Counted from the stretch's first letter, positions 18,780 through 28,456 are shown. The stretch: 64,000 nucleotides of DNA from Flavobacterium pectinovorum (GCF_022802975.1 NZ_JAFEVZ010000011.1:1-64000), one strand, 5' to 3'. The notes: a model not told the origin generated them from the letters alone. Numbers and translations are program-made.

Positions 18780-18884
18780 ATGAAAGAAAAAAAAGAAATT
18801 CAGTTGCATAAAAGCCGTAAAAAAAGCAAATCAAAAATTAAAAAAATATTACGATTCATTTCGGAAAAAATAATTCACAGATAA
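18780..18884 (+). CDS. Possible 34-residue basic peptide
   Basis: A short ORF starts at ATG 18780 (MKEKKEIQLHKSRKKSK...) and is very lysine-rich, ending IIHR. It sits in the second terminator-bounded unit, 80 nt after the acgcaacctttt repeat and just before the hairpin at 18920-18953. The A-rich composition could produce such a frame by chance. If real it would be a small basic protein of unknown role. Confidence 0.3.
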   Translation: MKEKKEIQLHKSRKKSKSKIKKILRFISEKIIHR

Positions 18885-18919
18885 ATTTTGATTCTAAAAT
18901 GGGGGTTAGATTCAAAATA

Positions 18920-18953
18920 AAAACCCGGAAAATTTCTCAATTTTTCCGGGTTT
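18920..18953. terminator. Bidirectional terminator
   Basis: The hairpin AAACCCGGAAAA...TTTTCCGGGTTT sits between the small ORF and the convergent acyltransferase gene, with A and T runs on both sides, so it may serve both strands. Confidence 0.85.
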
Positions 18954-18963
18954 AGTTTTTAAT

Positions 18964-19719
18964 TTATTTATTTGATTCTTTCTTCTTAAATTCAAGCAAA
19001 CCTTTGTAAATCAATTGTCTTGTAAGATCACGAAGTTCTTTTCTGTTTTCGCCTGATGATCCTTTCGTTTCAATAAAAGGTAAAATTTTTCCTCTCATTT
19101 TTCCTGGACTACCGCTTAAAAAAGTATACGAAAAACGCTCTTTATTATCTGCAAAAACGATGGGAACAATTGGAATTTGATGATCGATAGCTAATCTAAA
19201 AGCGCCATCTTTAAATTCATCCAATAAAATAGATTCATCATCCGGAACTCCTCCTTCAGGAAAAATACAAATACTAAGCCCCTGATTAAGTCTGTCCTGA
19301 GCTCTTTTGAAAACTTCATTTTTACTTTTTGAAGAATTTCTGTCTACTAAAATACAGGTTCTTTTGTAGAAAAATCCAAATAAAGGAATTTTTACCAACT
19401 CTTTCTTGCCAACAAAAACAAAAGGATTTCTGATAATTGCCAGCATCAGCATAATATCCGTCATTGAAGTATGGTTAGCTACAATCATGTAACTTTTGCC
19501 TTTTTCCAGTTTTTGAAGGCGTTCAATTTTGTAATAAAAACCCATTCCGAAAAGGATGAATTTTGCCCAAATCCGAGCCATTTTAAAAAAATAAGGGTAT
19601 CCTCTTTCCGATATAATTGAAGCTACTAAAAAAGGCAGCATAATCAATATTGGAATGGCCATTAAAATGTAAAACCAAATGCGCCAAATAATCCAAAAAA
19701 CAATTTTTAATCCTTTCAT
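18964..19719 (-). CDS. plsC: 1-acyl-sn-glycerol-3-phosphate acyltransferase (PlsC family)
   Basis: The 251-residue product has a hydrophobic N-terminus (residues ~5-38), the acyltransferase motif NHTSMTD (H83 to D88, HX4D) and 'FPEGGVPDDE' as the second block. The family adds the second acyl chain to lysophosphatidic acid at the inner membrane, making phosphatidic acid for phospholipid synthesis. The gene is convergent with the recA-side units and divergent from trpS. Confidence 0.9.
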   Translation of the reverse strand: MKGLKIVFWIIWRIWFYILMAIPILIMLPFLVASIISERGYPYFFKMARIWAKFILFGMGFYYKIERLQKLEKGKSYMIVANHTSMTDIMLMLAIIRNPFVFVGKKELVKIPLFGFFYKRTCILVDRNSSKSKNEVFKRAQDRLNQGLSICIFPEGGVPDDESILLDEFKDGAFRLAIDHQIPIVPIVFADNKERFSYTFLSGSPGKMRGKILPFIETKGSSGENRKELRDLTRQLIYKGLLEFKKKESNK

Positions 19720-19872
19720 GATTTCAAAAGTAAGAAAACAGATGTGAATTTAGATTTACAGACGGTTAGATTTTTAAAATATTTAAGCTTTTCTGAAAAT
19801 AAAACCTCAAATCTAAGAGAACTTTTAGAAAACTTTCTAATTTTTGCAGAAGAAAAAAACAAACCTTGCAGG

Positions 19873-19900
19873 CTTTGCGAAAAACTTTGCGAACTTTGCG
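19873..19900 (+). repeat. Three ctttgcg copies upstream of trpS
   Basis: The 7-mer ctttgcg occurs at 19873-19879, 19885-19891 and 19894-19900 in the trpS leader, just ahead of the ATG at 19923. It may be part of a dispersed flavobacterial repeat. I can see only this occurrence. Confidence 0.5.
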
Positions 19901-19922
19901 GTTAAGAAATAAGAAAACTAGA

Positions 19923-20900
19923 ATGGCAAAAATACTTACTGGTGTTCAGAGTACTGGAACTCCTCACTTAGGCAATTTATTAGGAGCAATTATTCCTGCA
20001 ATCGAATTATCAAACAATCCGGCAAACGAACCTTTTTTGTTTATTGCTGACTTGCATTCGATAACACAAATAAAAGATGGCAAAACATTAAGACAGAATA
20101 CATTTAGTGTTGCATCGGCCTGGCTTGCTTTTGGTTTAGATATCAACCGTGTTACGTTTTACAGACAATCTGATGTGCCGCAAACAGCTGAATTATCCTG
20201 GTACTTAAGTTGTTTTTTCCCTTTTCAAAGATTGACATTAGCCCATTCTTTCAAAGACAAATCCGACAGACTGGATGATGTTAATGCTGGATTATTTTCA
20301 TACCCAATGTTAATGGCTGCTGATATTTTGTTGTATGACGCACAATTTGTTCCTGTTGGAAAAGACCAATTGCAGCATCTGGAAATCACACGAGATGTGG
20401 CTTCTCGTTTCAACCATCAAATGGGAGAAACTTTTGTACTTCCTGAAGCTAAAATTCAGGAAGACAGTATGTTGATTCCGGGAACTAATGGCGGAAAAAT
20501 GAGTAAATCTGCCAATAATATTATCAATATTTTTTTGGATGACAAAGCGTTACGCAAACAAGTGATGAGTATAGAAACCGACAGTACTCCGCTTGAAGAT
20601 CCTAAAAACCCGGATACTTGTAATGCTTTTGCAATCTATTCATTATTAGCAACTGAAACTCAAACTGCCGAAATGAGAGCCAATTACCTAGGTGGAAATT
20701 ATGGTTACGGACATGCTAAACAAGCTTTATTTGAATTGATTACAGAGAAATTTAAAACCGAAAGAGAAAAATACAATTACTACATAAACAACCTCGAAGA
20801 GGTAGATGCTTTATTGAAAAAAGGTGCTGAAAAAGCTTCAAAAGTTGCCGATGCTGTTTTGGATAGAGTTCGTGAGAAATTAGGGTTTGAAATAAAATAA
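19923..20900 (+). CDS. trpS: Tryptophanyl-tRNA synthetase
   Basis: The 325-residue product carries the class I motifs 'TGTPHLGNLLGAI' (HIGH region) and 'GGKMSKSANN' (KMSKS), plus 'ADLHSIT' and 'DQLQHLEITRDVA', which mark TrpRS. It charges tRNA-Trp in the cytoplasm. The frame is open upstream to 19866, but MAKILTGVQSTG is the family start. A long bidirectional terminator follows. Confidence 0.96.
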   Translation: MAKILTGVQSTGTPHLGNLLGAIIPAIELSNNPANEPFLFIADLHSITQIKDGKTLRQNTFSVASAWLAFGLDINRVTFYRQSDVPQTAELSWYLSCFFPFQRLTLAHSFKDKSDRLDDVNAGLFSYPMLMAADILLYDAQFVPVGKDQLQHLEITRDVASRFNHQMGETFVLPEAKIQEDSMLIPGTNGGKMSKSANNIINIFLDDKALRKQVMSIETDSTPLEDPKNPDTCNAFAIYSLLATETQTAEMRANYLGGNYGYGHAKQALFELITEKFKTEREKYNYYINNLEEVDALLKKGAEKASKVADAVLDRVREKLGFEIK

Positions 20901-20918
20901 ATTGCACTATTTTAAAAC

Positions 20919-20963
20919 AAAAAAGACAAAGCTCTTGGTTCATATCAAGAGCTTTGTCTTTTT
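20919..20963. terminator. Bidirectional terminator between trpS and the TlpA-like gene
   Basis: A stem of about 17 bp (aaagacaaagctcttg with caagagctttgtcttt), flanked by A and T runs, separates the two convergent genes. Confidence 0.9.
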
Positions 20964-20983
20964 ACCTCTTTAAATTTAGATTT

Positions 20984-22510
20984 TTACTCCGCAATCGCAG
21001 CTTCCAATTGTTCAATTAAAACGGCTTTTTTTAAAGGATAACCGGCTTTTGAAAGCTCATAACTTCCATCTTTTTTAAGAATTATGTAGGTTGGAAAACC
21101 ACTTCCCTTTGATTTAGACATAATATCTTTTGTTAAATCCTCATTAGCAAGAATGTGGGATCCTTCTATACTTTGAAAAGAAATTGTTTTTTTCCATGTT
21201 TCAGAATTATGGCTGTCATGATTGGCTATATACAAAAATTGCAGGTCTTTATCCTTAAAATACTCGTGTAATGCTTGACTATGTTTAGCAATTTCTTTTC
21301 GGCAAGGAGCGCACCAAGTGCCCCACATATCGATTAAAACAGTTTTTCCTTTAAAATGATTTATAACTTCTTCAAAGGTTTTTAGTTCTTCTCCTTTTGG
21401 TACAAAAACCATCTTATCGGTCAAGATTTTATTGTTGTTTTCAATGATTTTGTTAATCTTGGGTTGAAATTGTTCTATAAAAACACTCGTAGGAAACTGT
21501 TTTTTAAAATTCTCAAAAATTTCAGGTACGTTTTTATAGTTTTGATCTTCAATTGAGGATGTAAAAAGCACAGCATAAGCAAATTCTGCCGATTTATTAC
21601 TATAATATTTTTTAATAATTTTCTCGGTTAATGAGTTAGTCATGTCTTCTCTAAGGAGTTTAGAACCTTCTTCTATTGACGTATTGTACCACTCTTTATA
21701 AAAGGATTCCTGGTTTTCACCAGAAGCTTCTTTCCAAAGTTCCTCCTTAGTACGAAGCAAAATATCATGAATAAATACCTGATAAACAGGAGCATTTATT
21801 GCTTCATCATTATTTATTTTGATATTAGAAAATAATTCATTGCGATATTGTTTCCAAATACCCAAATTTCGGGCATAAGCATGTTTAATTTTATATTTGT
21901 TATTTTGTTCAAAAGAATAAAATGATTGAGGAGCTAAATATTCTAAATTCGCCTGCCAAGTTTTTATAAAATCTTTTGAAGGTTGATTTGCTGTTATGTA
22001 CTTCTCTAACACGGATTTATTAGCAAGAGTAATACGCTCAATTTCTTTATAAACTCTATCTGGCAAAGTATCACCTTTATACTTTGTCAGATCTACATAA
22101 CTCAAAATATCAAGGAATTGATTGTTTTCTTTTTGCTTACCCTCTACTTTTATTAATAAATTATTGATATTGATAATAAGATTATCGCCTGGCGTAACAA
22201 ATAAATTATAAGCAAAAAGTGATTTAGAATCTGGATTAAAATATTGAAAATAAATTATTTCAGACTTTGATAGGTTTAATTCCTGATAAAAGCTTCCTGT
22301 TTCATCAACTTTAACATCGATTTTACTTTTACTCCTTTCCTGATCTAAAAAATGTCCGGGCAGTAATAAGCGAATAGATTGGTTTTTAAAAACTTCAAAT
22401 TTTCCTTTAAGAATGGCTTTTTGTGCAACAGCTGAAATAGAGCATACAAAAAAAAGAAAAATAGCTGTTTTTTTAATAAATAGAAAAGCAAAATTTTGAT
22501 TTTTTTTCAT
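20984..22510 (-). CDS. TlpA-like thioredoxin-fold periplasmic protein
   Basis: The 508-residue product has a signal peptide (residues ~1-30), a long N-terminal region of the kind found in Bacteroidetes redoxin proteins ('AILKGKFEVFKNQSIRLLLPG'), and a C-terminal thioredoxin domain with the redox motif WCAPC (~residue 395, in 'DMWGTWCAPCRKEI'). Proteins of this class reduce or exchange disulfides in the periplasm. The specific partner cannot be told. It stands alone between convergent trpS and dprA. Confidence 0.85.
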   Translation of the reverse strand: MKKNQNFAFLFIKKTAIFLFFVCSISAVAQKAILKGKFEVFKNQSIRLLLPGHFLDQERSKSKIDVKVDETGSFYQELNLSKSEIIYFQYFNPDSKSLFAYNLFVTPGDNLIININNLLIKVEGKQKENNQFLDILSYVDLTKYKGDTLPDRVYKEIERITLANKSVLEKYITANQPSKDFIKTWQANLEYLAPQSFYSFEQNNKYKIKHAYARNLGIWKQYRNELFSNIKINNDEAINAPVYQVFIHDILLRTKEELWKEASGENQESFYKEWYNTSIEEGSKLLREDMTNSLTEKIIKKYYSNKSAEFAYAVLFTSSIEDQNYKNVPEIFENFKKQFPTSVFIEQFQPKINKIIENNNKILTDKMVFVPKGEELKTFEEVINHFKGKTVLIDMWGTWCAPCRKEIAKHSQALHEYFKDKDLQFLYIANHDSHNSETWKKTISFQSIEGSHILANEDLTKDIMSKSKGSGFPTYIILKKDGSYELSKAGYPLKKAVLIEQLEAAIAE

Positions 22511-22578
22511 GACAGAATGGTTTTTTATGAAATTAGATTGGCAAATAAAATTAATAAAATTAGGTTTAGAAACTTGCT

Positions 22579-23679
22579 TTATATAGCTTCAAACAACTTT
22601 CCTGGCAAAGGTCTAATTACTCCTTTTAATTCCATATTCAAAAGAATTCCTGAGATTTTATAAATTGGAAACTCACATTGAAGCGCAATAATATCTAATA
22701 ATTCTTTACCATTTTTTAGTAGAAAATCATAAATTTTTTGTTCGTCTGATTCCAAATCAACAAATAATTGCTTTTGTACCGCTTTTGACTTGTTTTCGAT
22801 GTCCCAATTGAGCATATAAATCAAATCGGCAGCAGAGGTTAAAACGTTTGCTTTTTGCGTTTTAATAAGGTCGTTACAACCTTGACTGTATTTGTCGGTT
22901 ACACGACCGGGAACAGCAAAAACATCACGGTTATAATCGTTAGCAATATTGGCTGTAATTAGTGAACCTCCCCTATCTGCAGATTCTATCACTATCGTTG
23001 CTTCACTCATGCCTGCAACAATTCGATTGCGTCTTACAAAATTTTCTTTATCAGGATTCGTAGAACTCCAAAATTCGGTAATAAAACCGCCATTTTCCTC
23101 CATTTTTGCCATGTACTTTTTGTGAGTTTTAGGGTAAATTTGATTTAAACCATGAGCCAAAACACCAATGGTTTGCAAATCATTTTCCATCGCCAACTGA
23201 TGGGCCACAATATCAACTCCATAAGCAAAACCACTCACAATTATAGGATCAAGCGGAGCTAAATCTTCAATCAGTTTTTTGCAGAATTCTGTTCCATAAG
23301 ACGTTATCTGCCGTGTACCCACAATACTGATTATTCTTTTATTTTCTAAGTTAATATTTCCGGCAGAAAAAATTAAAACCGGTGCATCAATACAATGTTT
23401 TAATCGTTCCGGATATTTTTCTTCTTTAAAAAATGAGGTTTGAATATTGTTTACACTGATATATTCGAGTTCCTGATTTGCTTTTTCAAAAACAGTTTTG
23501 TCTTTTAAATTCTTAAGTAATGTTGAACCAACACCATCAATAGCCGCAATTTTATTGGATTTTGTTTTGAAAATTTCTTCTGCACTGCCAAAATTTGATA
23601 ATAATTTTTTAGCCATAATATCTCCAACACCTTCTACCCTGAGTAAGGCTAATAAATAAAATAAATCTTGTTCTGTCAT
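22579..23679 (-). CDS. dprA: DNA processing protein DprA
   Basis: The 366-residue product has an N-terminal helix-hairpin-helix region (LLALLRVEGVGDIMAKKLL) and a Rossmann core with 'SIVGTRQITSYG', 'GFAYGVDIVAH' and 'GGSLITANIANDYNRDVFAVPG'. The C-terminal winged-helix segment is 'DLESDEQKIYDFLLKNGKELLDIIALQ'. DprA loads RecA on incoming single-stranded DNA during natural transformation. I start at MTEQDLFYLL, since the eight residues before it (from 23703) are not conserved in the family as I know it. Confidence 0.94.
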   Translation of the reverse strand: MTEQDLFYLLALLRVEGVGDIMAKKLLSNFGSAEEIFKTKSNKIAAIDGVGSTLLKNLKDKTVFEKANQELEYISVNNIQTSFFKEEKYPERLKHCIDAPVLIFSAGNINLENKRIISIVGTRQITSYGTEFCKKLIEDLAPLDPIIVSGFAYGVDIVAHQLAMENDLQTIGVLAHGLNQIYPKTHKKYMAKMEENGGFITEFWSSTNPDKENFVRRNRIVAGMSEATIVIESADRGGSLITANIANDYNRDVFAVPGRVTDKYSQGCNDLIKTQKANVLTSAADLIYMLNWDIENKSKAVQKQLFVDLESDEQKIYDFLLKNGKELLDIIALQCEFPIYKISGILLNMELKGVIRPLPGKLFEAI

Positions 23680-23888
23680 GGCTGATATAATTTTAAAGTG
23701 CAAATAATTCTTGAAAAATTACTTTTTCAAAGTTTAGCAAATATATGAATTAGAAGTAAATTCTTTCAAAAATAAAATTTTAAAGATTTAACATTATAAA
23801 TTGACAAAAGAAGAAATTTACATAAATAACTCAATGCCAATTGTCTATAAAAATCTGTGAATTGTTAATAAAAATTGTGAATAAAATT

Positions 23889-23917
23889 TTGATAACTATA
23901 TTGGATGTATAACTTTG
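23889..23917 (+). promoter_or_regulatory. Promoter of the HU/SPOR gene
   Basis: TTG (23889-23891), 18 nt, then TAACTTTG (23910-23917). The expected start site is within a few nt of the ATG at 23923, so the mRNA may be leaderless. The box also overlaps the alternative start at 23905 and argues against it. Confidence 0.6.
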
Positions 23918-23922
23918 TTACT

Positions 23923-24885
23923 ATGAAAATCGAAACTTACATCGCGCAGTTATTGTATCGTTATCAGTGTGTAACGGTTCCAGGATTTGGAGCATTCTTA
24001 ACCGAAACTCAGTCGGCACAGCTTAATGAAAGCACAAATTCGTTTTTTCCACCTAAAAAAATGGTTTCTTTTAACAGTCAAATCAAAAACAATGATGGTT
24101 TACTGGCAAATCATATCGCACATACAGAAAAAACATCTTATGGTTTTGCTGTTAGCGCCATTGCTTTTGAAATTTTAAATTGGACAAAAGCATTAGAAGA
24201 GGATGGAATTTTACATTTAAAAAATATTGGTGAAATACGTTTGAATAATGATAACAAATTAGTTTTCAGTCCAAACCAGCAAAATAATTATTTAACTACT
24301 TCATTTGGATTAACTCCTTTCGTTTCACCTTTGGTAAAAAGAGAAAATTTTGAAAAGGAAATTCAAAGAATCGAAAAGAAAGAGCCTGTTCAATTATACG
24401 CTGACCAAGAAAGAAAATCTTCAAATTCGTATTTAAAATATGCAGCGATATTTGTATTAGGATTAGGAATAACTGGAAGTATAGGCTATCCTTTATACCA
24501 GCAACAAATCGCAAATCAAACGCTTATAGTTGAAGGTACTGTTCAGAAAAAAGTACAGAATAAAATTCAGGAAGCTACCTTTTTGATTCAAAATCCTTTA
24601 CCGGCAGTTACTCTTTCAGTAGATACTTCGAAAACTGAAACAGCTGAAAAAACGATGCCTTATCACATTATTGCAGGCGCTTTTAGAAGTGAACAAAATG
24701 CAAAAAAAGCATATAATGAGTTGATAAAGAATGGTTACGAAGCCAGAATGCTACCTGAAAATAAACACGGTTTATTTCCTGTTTTGTACGGAAGTTATGC
24801 TACTATGACTGAAGCTGAAAAAGCACAAAGAGAAATTCGAAAAGCTGAAAATCCTGATGCCTGGATTTTAATCGAAAATTTATAA
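23923..24885 (+). CDS. HU-like (CCDC81) domain and SPOR domain protein
   Basis: The 320-residue product begins 'MKIETYIAQLLYRYQCVTVPGFGAFLTE', as in the prokaryotic HU-CCDC81 repeat family. One transmembrane segment lies at about 168-190 ('YAAIFVLGLGITGSIGYPLY'), and a C-terminal SPOR domain ('YHIIAGAFRSEQNAKKAYNEL') ends the protein. SPOR domains bind denuded glycan strands at division sites. The predicted topology puts the HU-like part in the cytoplasm and SPOR in the periplasm. A role linking division or the envelope with the nucleoid is inference. Confidence 0.85.
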   Translation: MKIETYIAQLLYRYQCVTVPGFGAFLTETQSAQLNESTNSFFPPKKMVSFNSQIKNNDGLLANHIAHTEKTSYGFAVSAIAFEILNWTKALEEDGILHLKNIGEIRLNNDNKLVFSPNQQNNYLTTSFGLTPFVSPLVKRENFEKEIQRIEKKEPVQLYADQERKSSNSYLKYAAIFVLGLGITGSIGYPLYQQQIANQTLIVEGTVQKKVQNKIQEATFLIQNPLPAVTLSVDTSKTETAEKTMPYHIIAGAFRSEQNAKKAYNELIKNGYEARMLPENKHGLFPVLYGSYATMTEAEKAQREIRKAENPDAWILIENL

Positions 24886-24940
24886 AGCTTAGAGAGAGAA
24901 ATTCATTTGTTTTATTATTCACTTTAGAACTACAAAGATT

Positions 24941-25342
24941 ATGAAGTTTACCTTTAGACTATTTATTATTATATGCCTTCTTATGACGTCACAATCTTTT
25001 TTTTCACAGGAAACCAGCGTTCCTTCAGAAAAAGCGATTCAGGAAGCTAAAACAGCCGAAGAACATCAAAATAAAATAAATAAAGAACAGAAAAAAATTG
25101 AGAAGCATCAGCGGGAGGTTAAAAGCGCAGAAAAATCTATTAAGAAAACACAAAAGAAAATAGAAAAACAAAAAGCTTCAAATCAAAAAACTGACAGTCA
25201 AATTGCAACCAGCAAAATTTCTGAAGAAGAAATTCAGAAATTAAAAATAAAGTCAACTAAGCAAAAACTTGAAATAGATAAACTGGAGCTCAAACTGTTA
25301 CAACAGAAAAAAGAATTAGAAGAAATTAGAGCCTCTTTTTAA
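24941..25342 (+). CDS. Secreted or envelope coiled-coil protein, unknown function
   Basis: The 133-residue product has a signal peptide (MKFTFRLFIIICLLMTSQSFF, cleaved near FSQ). The remainder is almost entirely K/E/Q-rich predicted coiled coil ('QKKIEKHQREVKSAEKSIKKTQKKIEKQ', given here in part). It lies 55 nt after the HU/SPOR gene on the same strand and may share its transcript. A terminator follows 3 nt after the stop. I recognise no family. Confidence 0.75.
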   Translation: MKFTFRLFIIICLLMTSQSFFSQETSVPSEKAIQEAKTAEEHQNKINKEQKKIEKHQREVKSAEKSIKKTQKKIEKQKASNQKTDSQIATSKISEEEIQKLKIKSTKQKLEIDKLELKLLQQKKELEEIRASF

Positions 25343-25345
25343 TAC

Positions 25346-25377
25346 AAAAAATCCTATTCGTCTGAATAGGATTTTTT
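25346..25377. terminator. Bidirectional terminator
   Basis: The hairpin AATCCTATTC...GAATAGGATT is flanked by A and T runs and lies between two convergent genes. Confidence 0.9.
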
Positions 25378-25379
25378 GT

Positions 25380-26141
25380 TTATCGTGGAACAATTTCAGC
25401 ATCTTGGGAAAGAATTATTTTTTTGTTTTGGTAAATAGTCAAACCTGCCGGTGCAGTACCATTTTCTCGTAGAGGCGATATATGACATTCGTAAATATAT
25501 TGCCCTTTTTTAAATTCAAATCGATTATTTCCACCTGTTCCTTCCCGAAACCACTTTCCGTTACTAATCACTAAATCTGGTTCTTCACTCATTTTCTTTT
25601 TTAAAGACCAAGAAGCATAGCGGTAATTATTGTTTCCTAAATCATCAATTCTAACTCTGAATTTGCTGGTTTCCAAGATACATTCCGGAACTTTAAACTT
25701 AGCAATTGAAGGATGCAATTTCGTCTTTTCTTCAGCAATTATTTTACTTTTAAAATCCTTTTCAAATTTTGACTGGTAATTTATCGAGATTAAGCGGCCG
25801 TCAGTATCAATCCATATTGTACCCTGATTGAGCATAATACCACGCCAACCCATTTCAGACCAATCTTTTGCAGGATTTGATTTTATGATTTCATTTCTTA
25901 AAGTTGAATCAAAAATTTCGGAATATCTTTTTACAAAATCAGCTTTGTTTTTAATCGCCGGAATTGGATATTCTCTCTTAAAAGGATAGGAAATCATGTT
26001 TGCCACAGCTTCCCTATTATCATCTTTTACATTGCTGATAAAAATTTTAATAAACTTTTGGTATTCAGGCTTTAAATCCTGACCGGAAACAAAACTGCTA
26101 CAAAAAATCAGTACAATCAAAAACACATTTAGCTGCTTCAT
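25380..26141 (-). CDS. Secreted protein of unknown function
   Basis: The 253-residue product has a signal peptide (MKQLNVFLIVLIFCSSFVSGQ). The start at 26141 gives a clean signal sequence, while the frame is open to 26162. Its first half ('FISNVKDDNREAVANMISYPFKREY', given in part) and the C-terminal beta-rich half are not families I can name. The helicase gene ends 36 nt upstream on the same strand, so the two may be cotranscribed. Confidence 0.7.
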   Translation of the reverse strand: MKQLNVFLIVLIFCSSFVSGQDLKPEYQKFIKIFISNVKDDNREAVANMISYPFKREYPIPAIKNKADFVKRYSEIFDSTLRNEIIKSNPAKDWSEMGWRGIMLNQGTIWIDTDGRLISINYQSKFEKDFKSKIIAEEKTKLHPSIAKFKVPECILETSKFRVRIDDLGNNNYRYASWSLKKKMSEEPDLVISNGKWFREGTGGNNRFEFKKGQYIYECHISPLRENGTAPAGLTIYQNKKIILSQDAEIVPR

Positions 26142-26176
26142 ATAAAATACGTTATTATTCATTTTCTATAAAATAC

Positions 26177-28456
26177 TTAATTTATACTAGCCTTAAACAT
26201 TTTAAATTCATCCCAGGTAAATTCATCTCCATGTTTTTCTTTTAAACCATTTAAAGATTCCTCCTGATAGAATTGAAAAGCTTCACGCAAAGCCAGGATT
26301 TTATCATACGGCAAAACATCAGATATTTCGATTTTCTTAGCCTGAATCAGTTTAACCAAATGCATTTCAATAGTCTGTACAGTAAGTTTACGAAGACGTG
26401 CAATATCCTGAACCGAATTTTTCTCAATCCACAAATCGTAAGTTTCTTCTACAGTGGTTTTCTTTACCGTTTTCGGCTCATTTTTATCTAATTTCTTAGA
26501 TGTATAGCGTACTACGGGTTCATCGAGTTTAAAAATATCAGTATTCGTCATTTTAAATTCCTCGCGGATTTTCGTGATTTTATCCGATTTGTAATTTTTA
26601 ATCGCTGTAGACGTTAATTTTTCTTTGCAGATGGTTTCTCCACCAACAACAATTTCGATTAATAATTTGGCCTTCATTAAGCGTAAAACAGCCTTGGTTT
26701 GCAAATCATCCAGAAATGCTAATTCTTCATAAAACTCTTTTACTTTTTTGAATTTCTGAATTTCGGCCATTTTCTGTAAAAGATCCGTAACCAGTTTATC
26801 CATCTGTTTGAAAAAATAATCATAGGCTGCCACAACTCTTTCCTGAACAAAGAATAAATCGACAGTTTCCTTATTAAAAATTTTATTCAGCTGATGAATG
26901 AATTTTTGAGAAGGATCTACAAGTCCCTCTATAATTTCCAAACGTTTGTGAGCCCAGACTGCATGTTTCGATTTTTCGGAGTTTGCAGCATTTTCATTAT
27001 AACTAAACCGATGATTACGCCATTCCTGAGCCAAATCTGTCCAGTTAAAACTGTTTATCAAATAGTTATGAATAAAATTCTTGGTTTCAAAATGAAGTGA
27101 ATTTTTCAAATCGTCTTCAGTAGCTTTGCTTAATGCGTAATCCATCACATCCTGATCGTTCGAAATACCATTCATTTGTAACGGAGAAAGCAAAATAAGC
27201 CCGTTTAAGGACGTTAAACGTGAAAGAGCAACGTATGCTTGTCCTGGTAAAAAAACTTGCGATACATCGAGCGCAGCTTTCTCAAAAGTTAGACCCTGAC
27301 TTTTATGAACTGTAATTGCCCAGGCCAACTTAAGCGGATAATGCGCAAAAGTGCCTAAAACCTCCTCTTCTATCTCTTTCGTAAGCTCATTTATTTTATA
27401 TCGGATGTTTTTCCACTCATACTTCTCCACTTCAATTGTTTTATTCTCTTCAGGGAAATGGACAAAAATTTCTTCGGGCGAAAGTGACTTAATAACACCC
27501 ATTTTTCCATTAAAATACCTTTTATCAAAAGATAAATCATTTTTAACAAACATCACCTGTGCACCGACCTTTAGTTTCAGATTTTCTTCAACCGGAAATA
27601 TTTTTTCAGGAAAATCTCCAACAATAAAGGGCTGATAAACATATTCATTACCAGCTAAGTCACCAATTGCCTGTTCGTTAATCGAATCGGCTTTTGCATT
27701 ATGTGTCGTAAGCGTAATGTAGCCGGGATTATTTTTTAAATCAAAATCCGGTTTGACATATTCGTTTAAAATTTGAATATCCTGAGGTGTAATCTGATTA
27801 TTTCGAAGATTGTTTAAAACCGAGATAAAAGAATCATCTGTTTGGCGATAAATCTTAGATAATTCAATATAAATTGGCGGATTTTGCTGAATTACATGTG
27901 AATGAAAAAAGAATTTTCCTTTGTAATAATTCCGCAGCGTTCGCCATTCTTCGTCCCTAATCACCGGTGGTAATTGCAATAAATCACCAATAAAAAGTAC
28001 CTGAGCTCCACCAAAAGCACGAGAATTTTTACGAACAGTCTGCATCATAAAATCTATTGCGTCCAGCAAATCAGCACGCAACATACTCACTTCATCAATA
28101 ATCAGTAATTCCATGTTTCTGATTACATTACGCTTAACATTATTCATTTTAAAATGTCTGCGTAAGGTTTCTTTATTTTCGAATTTTACCGTCTCTGTAA
28201 ACTGAGAGTTATCTTCATGCGAAGGAATAAAAGCTGAAAATGGCAACTGAAACATGGAATGAATTGTAACTCCGCCTGCATTTAATGCAGCAATTCCGGT
28301 AGGCGCTACAACAACTGTATTTTTATGCGTAGTCGCAATGATTTCACGCAAAAGTGTAGTCTTTCCTGTTCCTGCTTTACCAGTCAGGAATATCGATTTT
28401 TGTGTTTGATTGATGAATTGTAAAGTATAAGCAGCTGCTTCTGAAACGTTTTGCAT
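26177..28456 (-). CDS. PIF1/RecD-type superfamily 1 helicase with C-terminal helix-turn-helix
   Basis: The 759-residue product has Walker A GKAGTGKTT (~residues 26-34), Walker B 'LLIIDEVSML', 'GDLLQLPPV' (motif III), 'AITVHKSQGLTFEKA' and 'YVALSRLTSLNGLIL' (motifs V and VI), the order found in PIF1-like DNA helicases of Bacteroidetes. The C-terminal ~90 residues ('SVQDIARLRKLTVQTIEMHL') resemble the HTH_40 helix-turn-helix domain attached to some RecQ or PIF1 helicases. It likely unwinds DNA during repair or at replication obstacles. Confidence 0.9.
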   Translation of the reverse strand: MQNVSEAAAYTLQFINQTQKSIFLTGKAGTGKTTLLREIIATTHKNTVVVAPTGIAALNAGGVTIHSMFQLPFSAFIPSHEDNSQFTETVKFENKETLRRHFKMNNVKRNVIRNMELLIIDEVSMLRADLLDAIDFMMQTVRKNSRAFGGAQVLFIGDLLQLPPVIRDEEWRTLRNYYKGKFFFHSHVIQQNPPIYIELSKIYRQTDDSFISVLNNLRNNQITPQDIQILNEYVKPDFDLKNNPGYITLTTHNAKADSINEQAIGDLAGNEYVYQPFIVGDFPEKIFPVEENLKLKVGAQVMFVKNDLSFDKRYFNGKMGVIKSLSPEEIFVHFPEENKTIEVEKYEWKNIRYKINELTKEIEEEVLGTFAHYPLKLAWAITVHKSQGLTFEKAALDVSQVFLPGQAYVALSRLTSLNGLILLSPLQMNGISNDQDVMDYALSKATEDDLKNSLHFETKNFIHNYLINSFNWTDLAQEWRNHRFSYNENAANSEKSKHAVWAHKRLEIIEGLVDPSQKFIHQLNKIFNKETVDLFFVQERVVAAYDYFFKQMDKLVTDLLQKMAEIQKFKKVKEFYEELAFLDDLQTKAVLRLMKAKLLIEIVVGGETICKEKLTSTAIKNYKSDKITKIREEFKMTNTDIFKLDEPVVRYTSKKLDKNEPKTVKKTTVEETYDLWIEKNSVQDIARLRKLTVQTIEMHLVKLIQAKKIEISDVLPYDKILALREAFQFYQEESLNGLKEKHGDEFTWDEFKMFKASIN

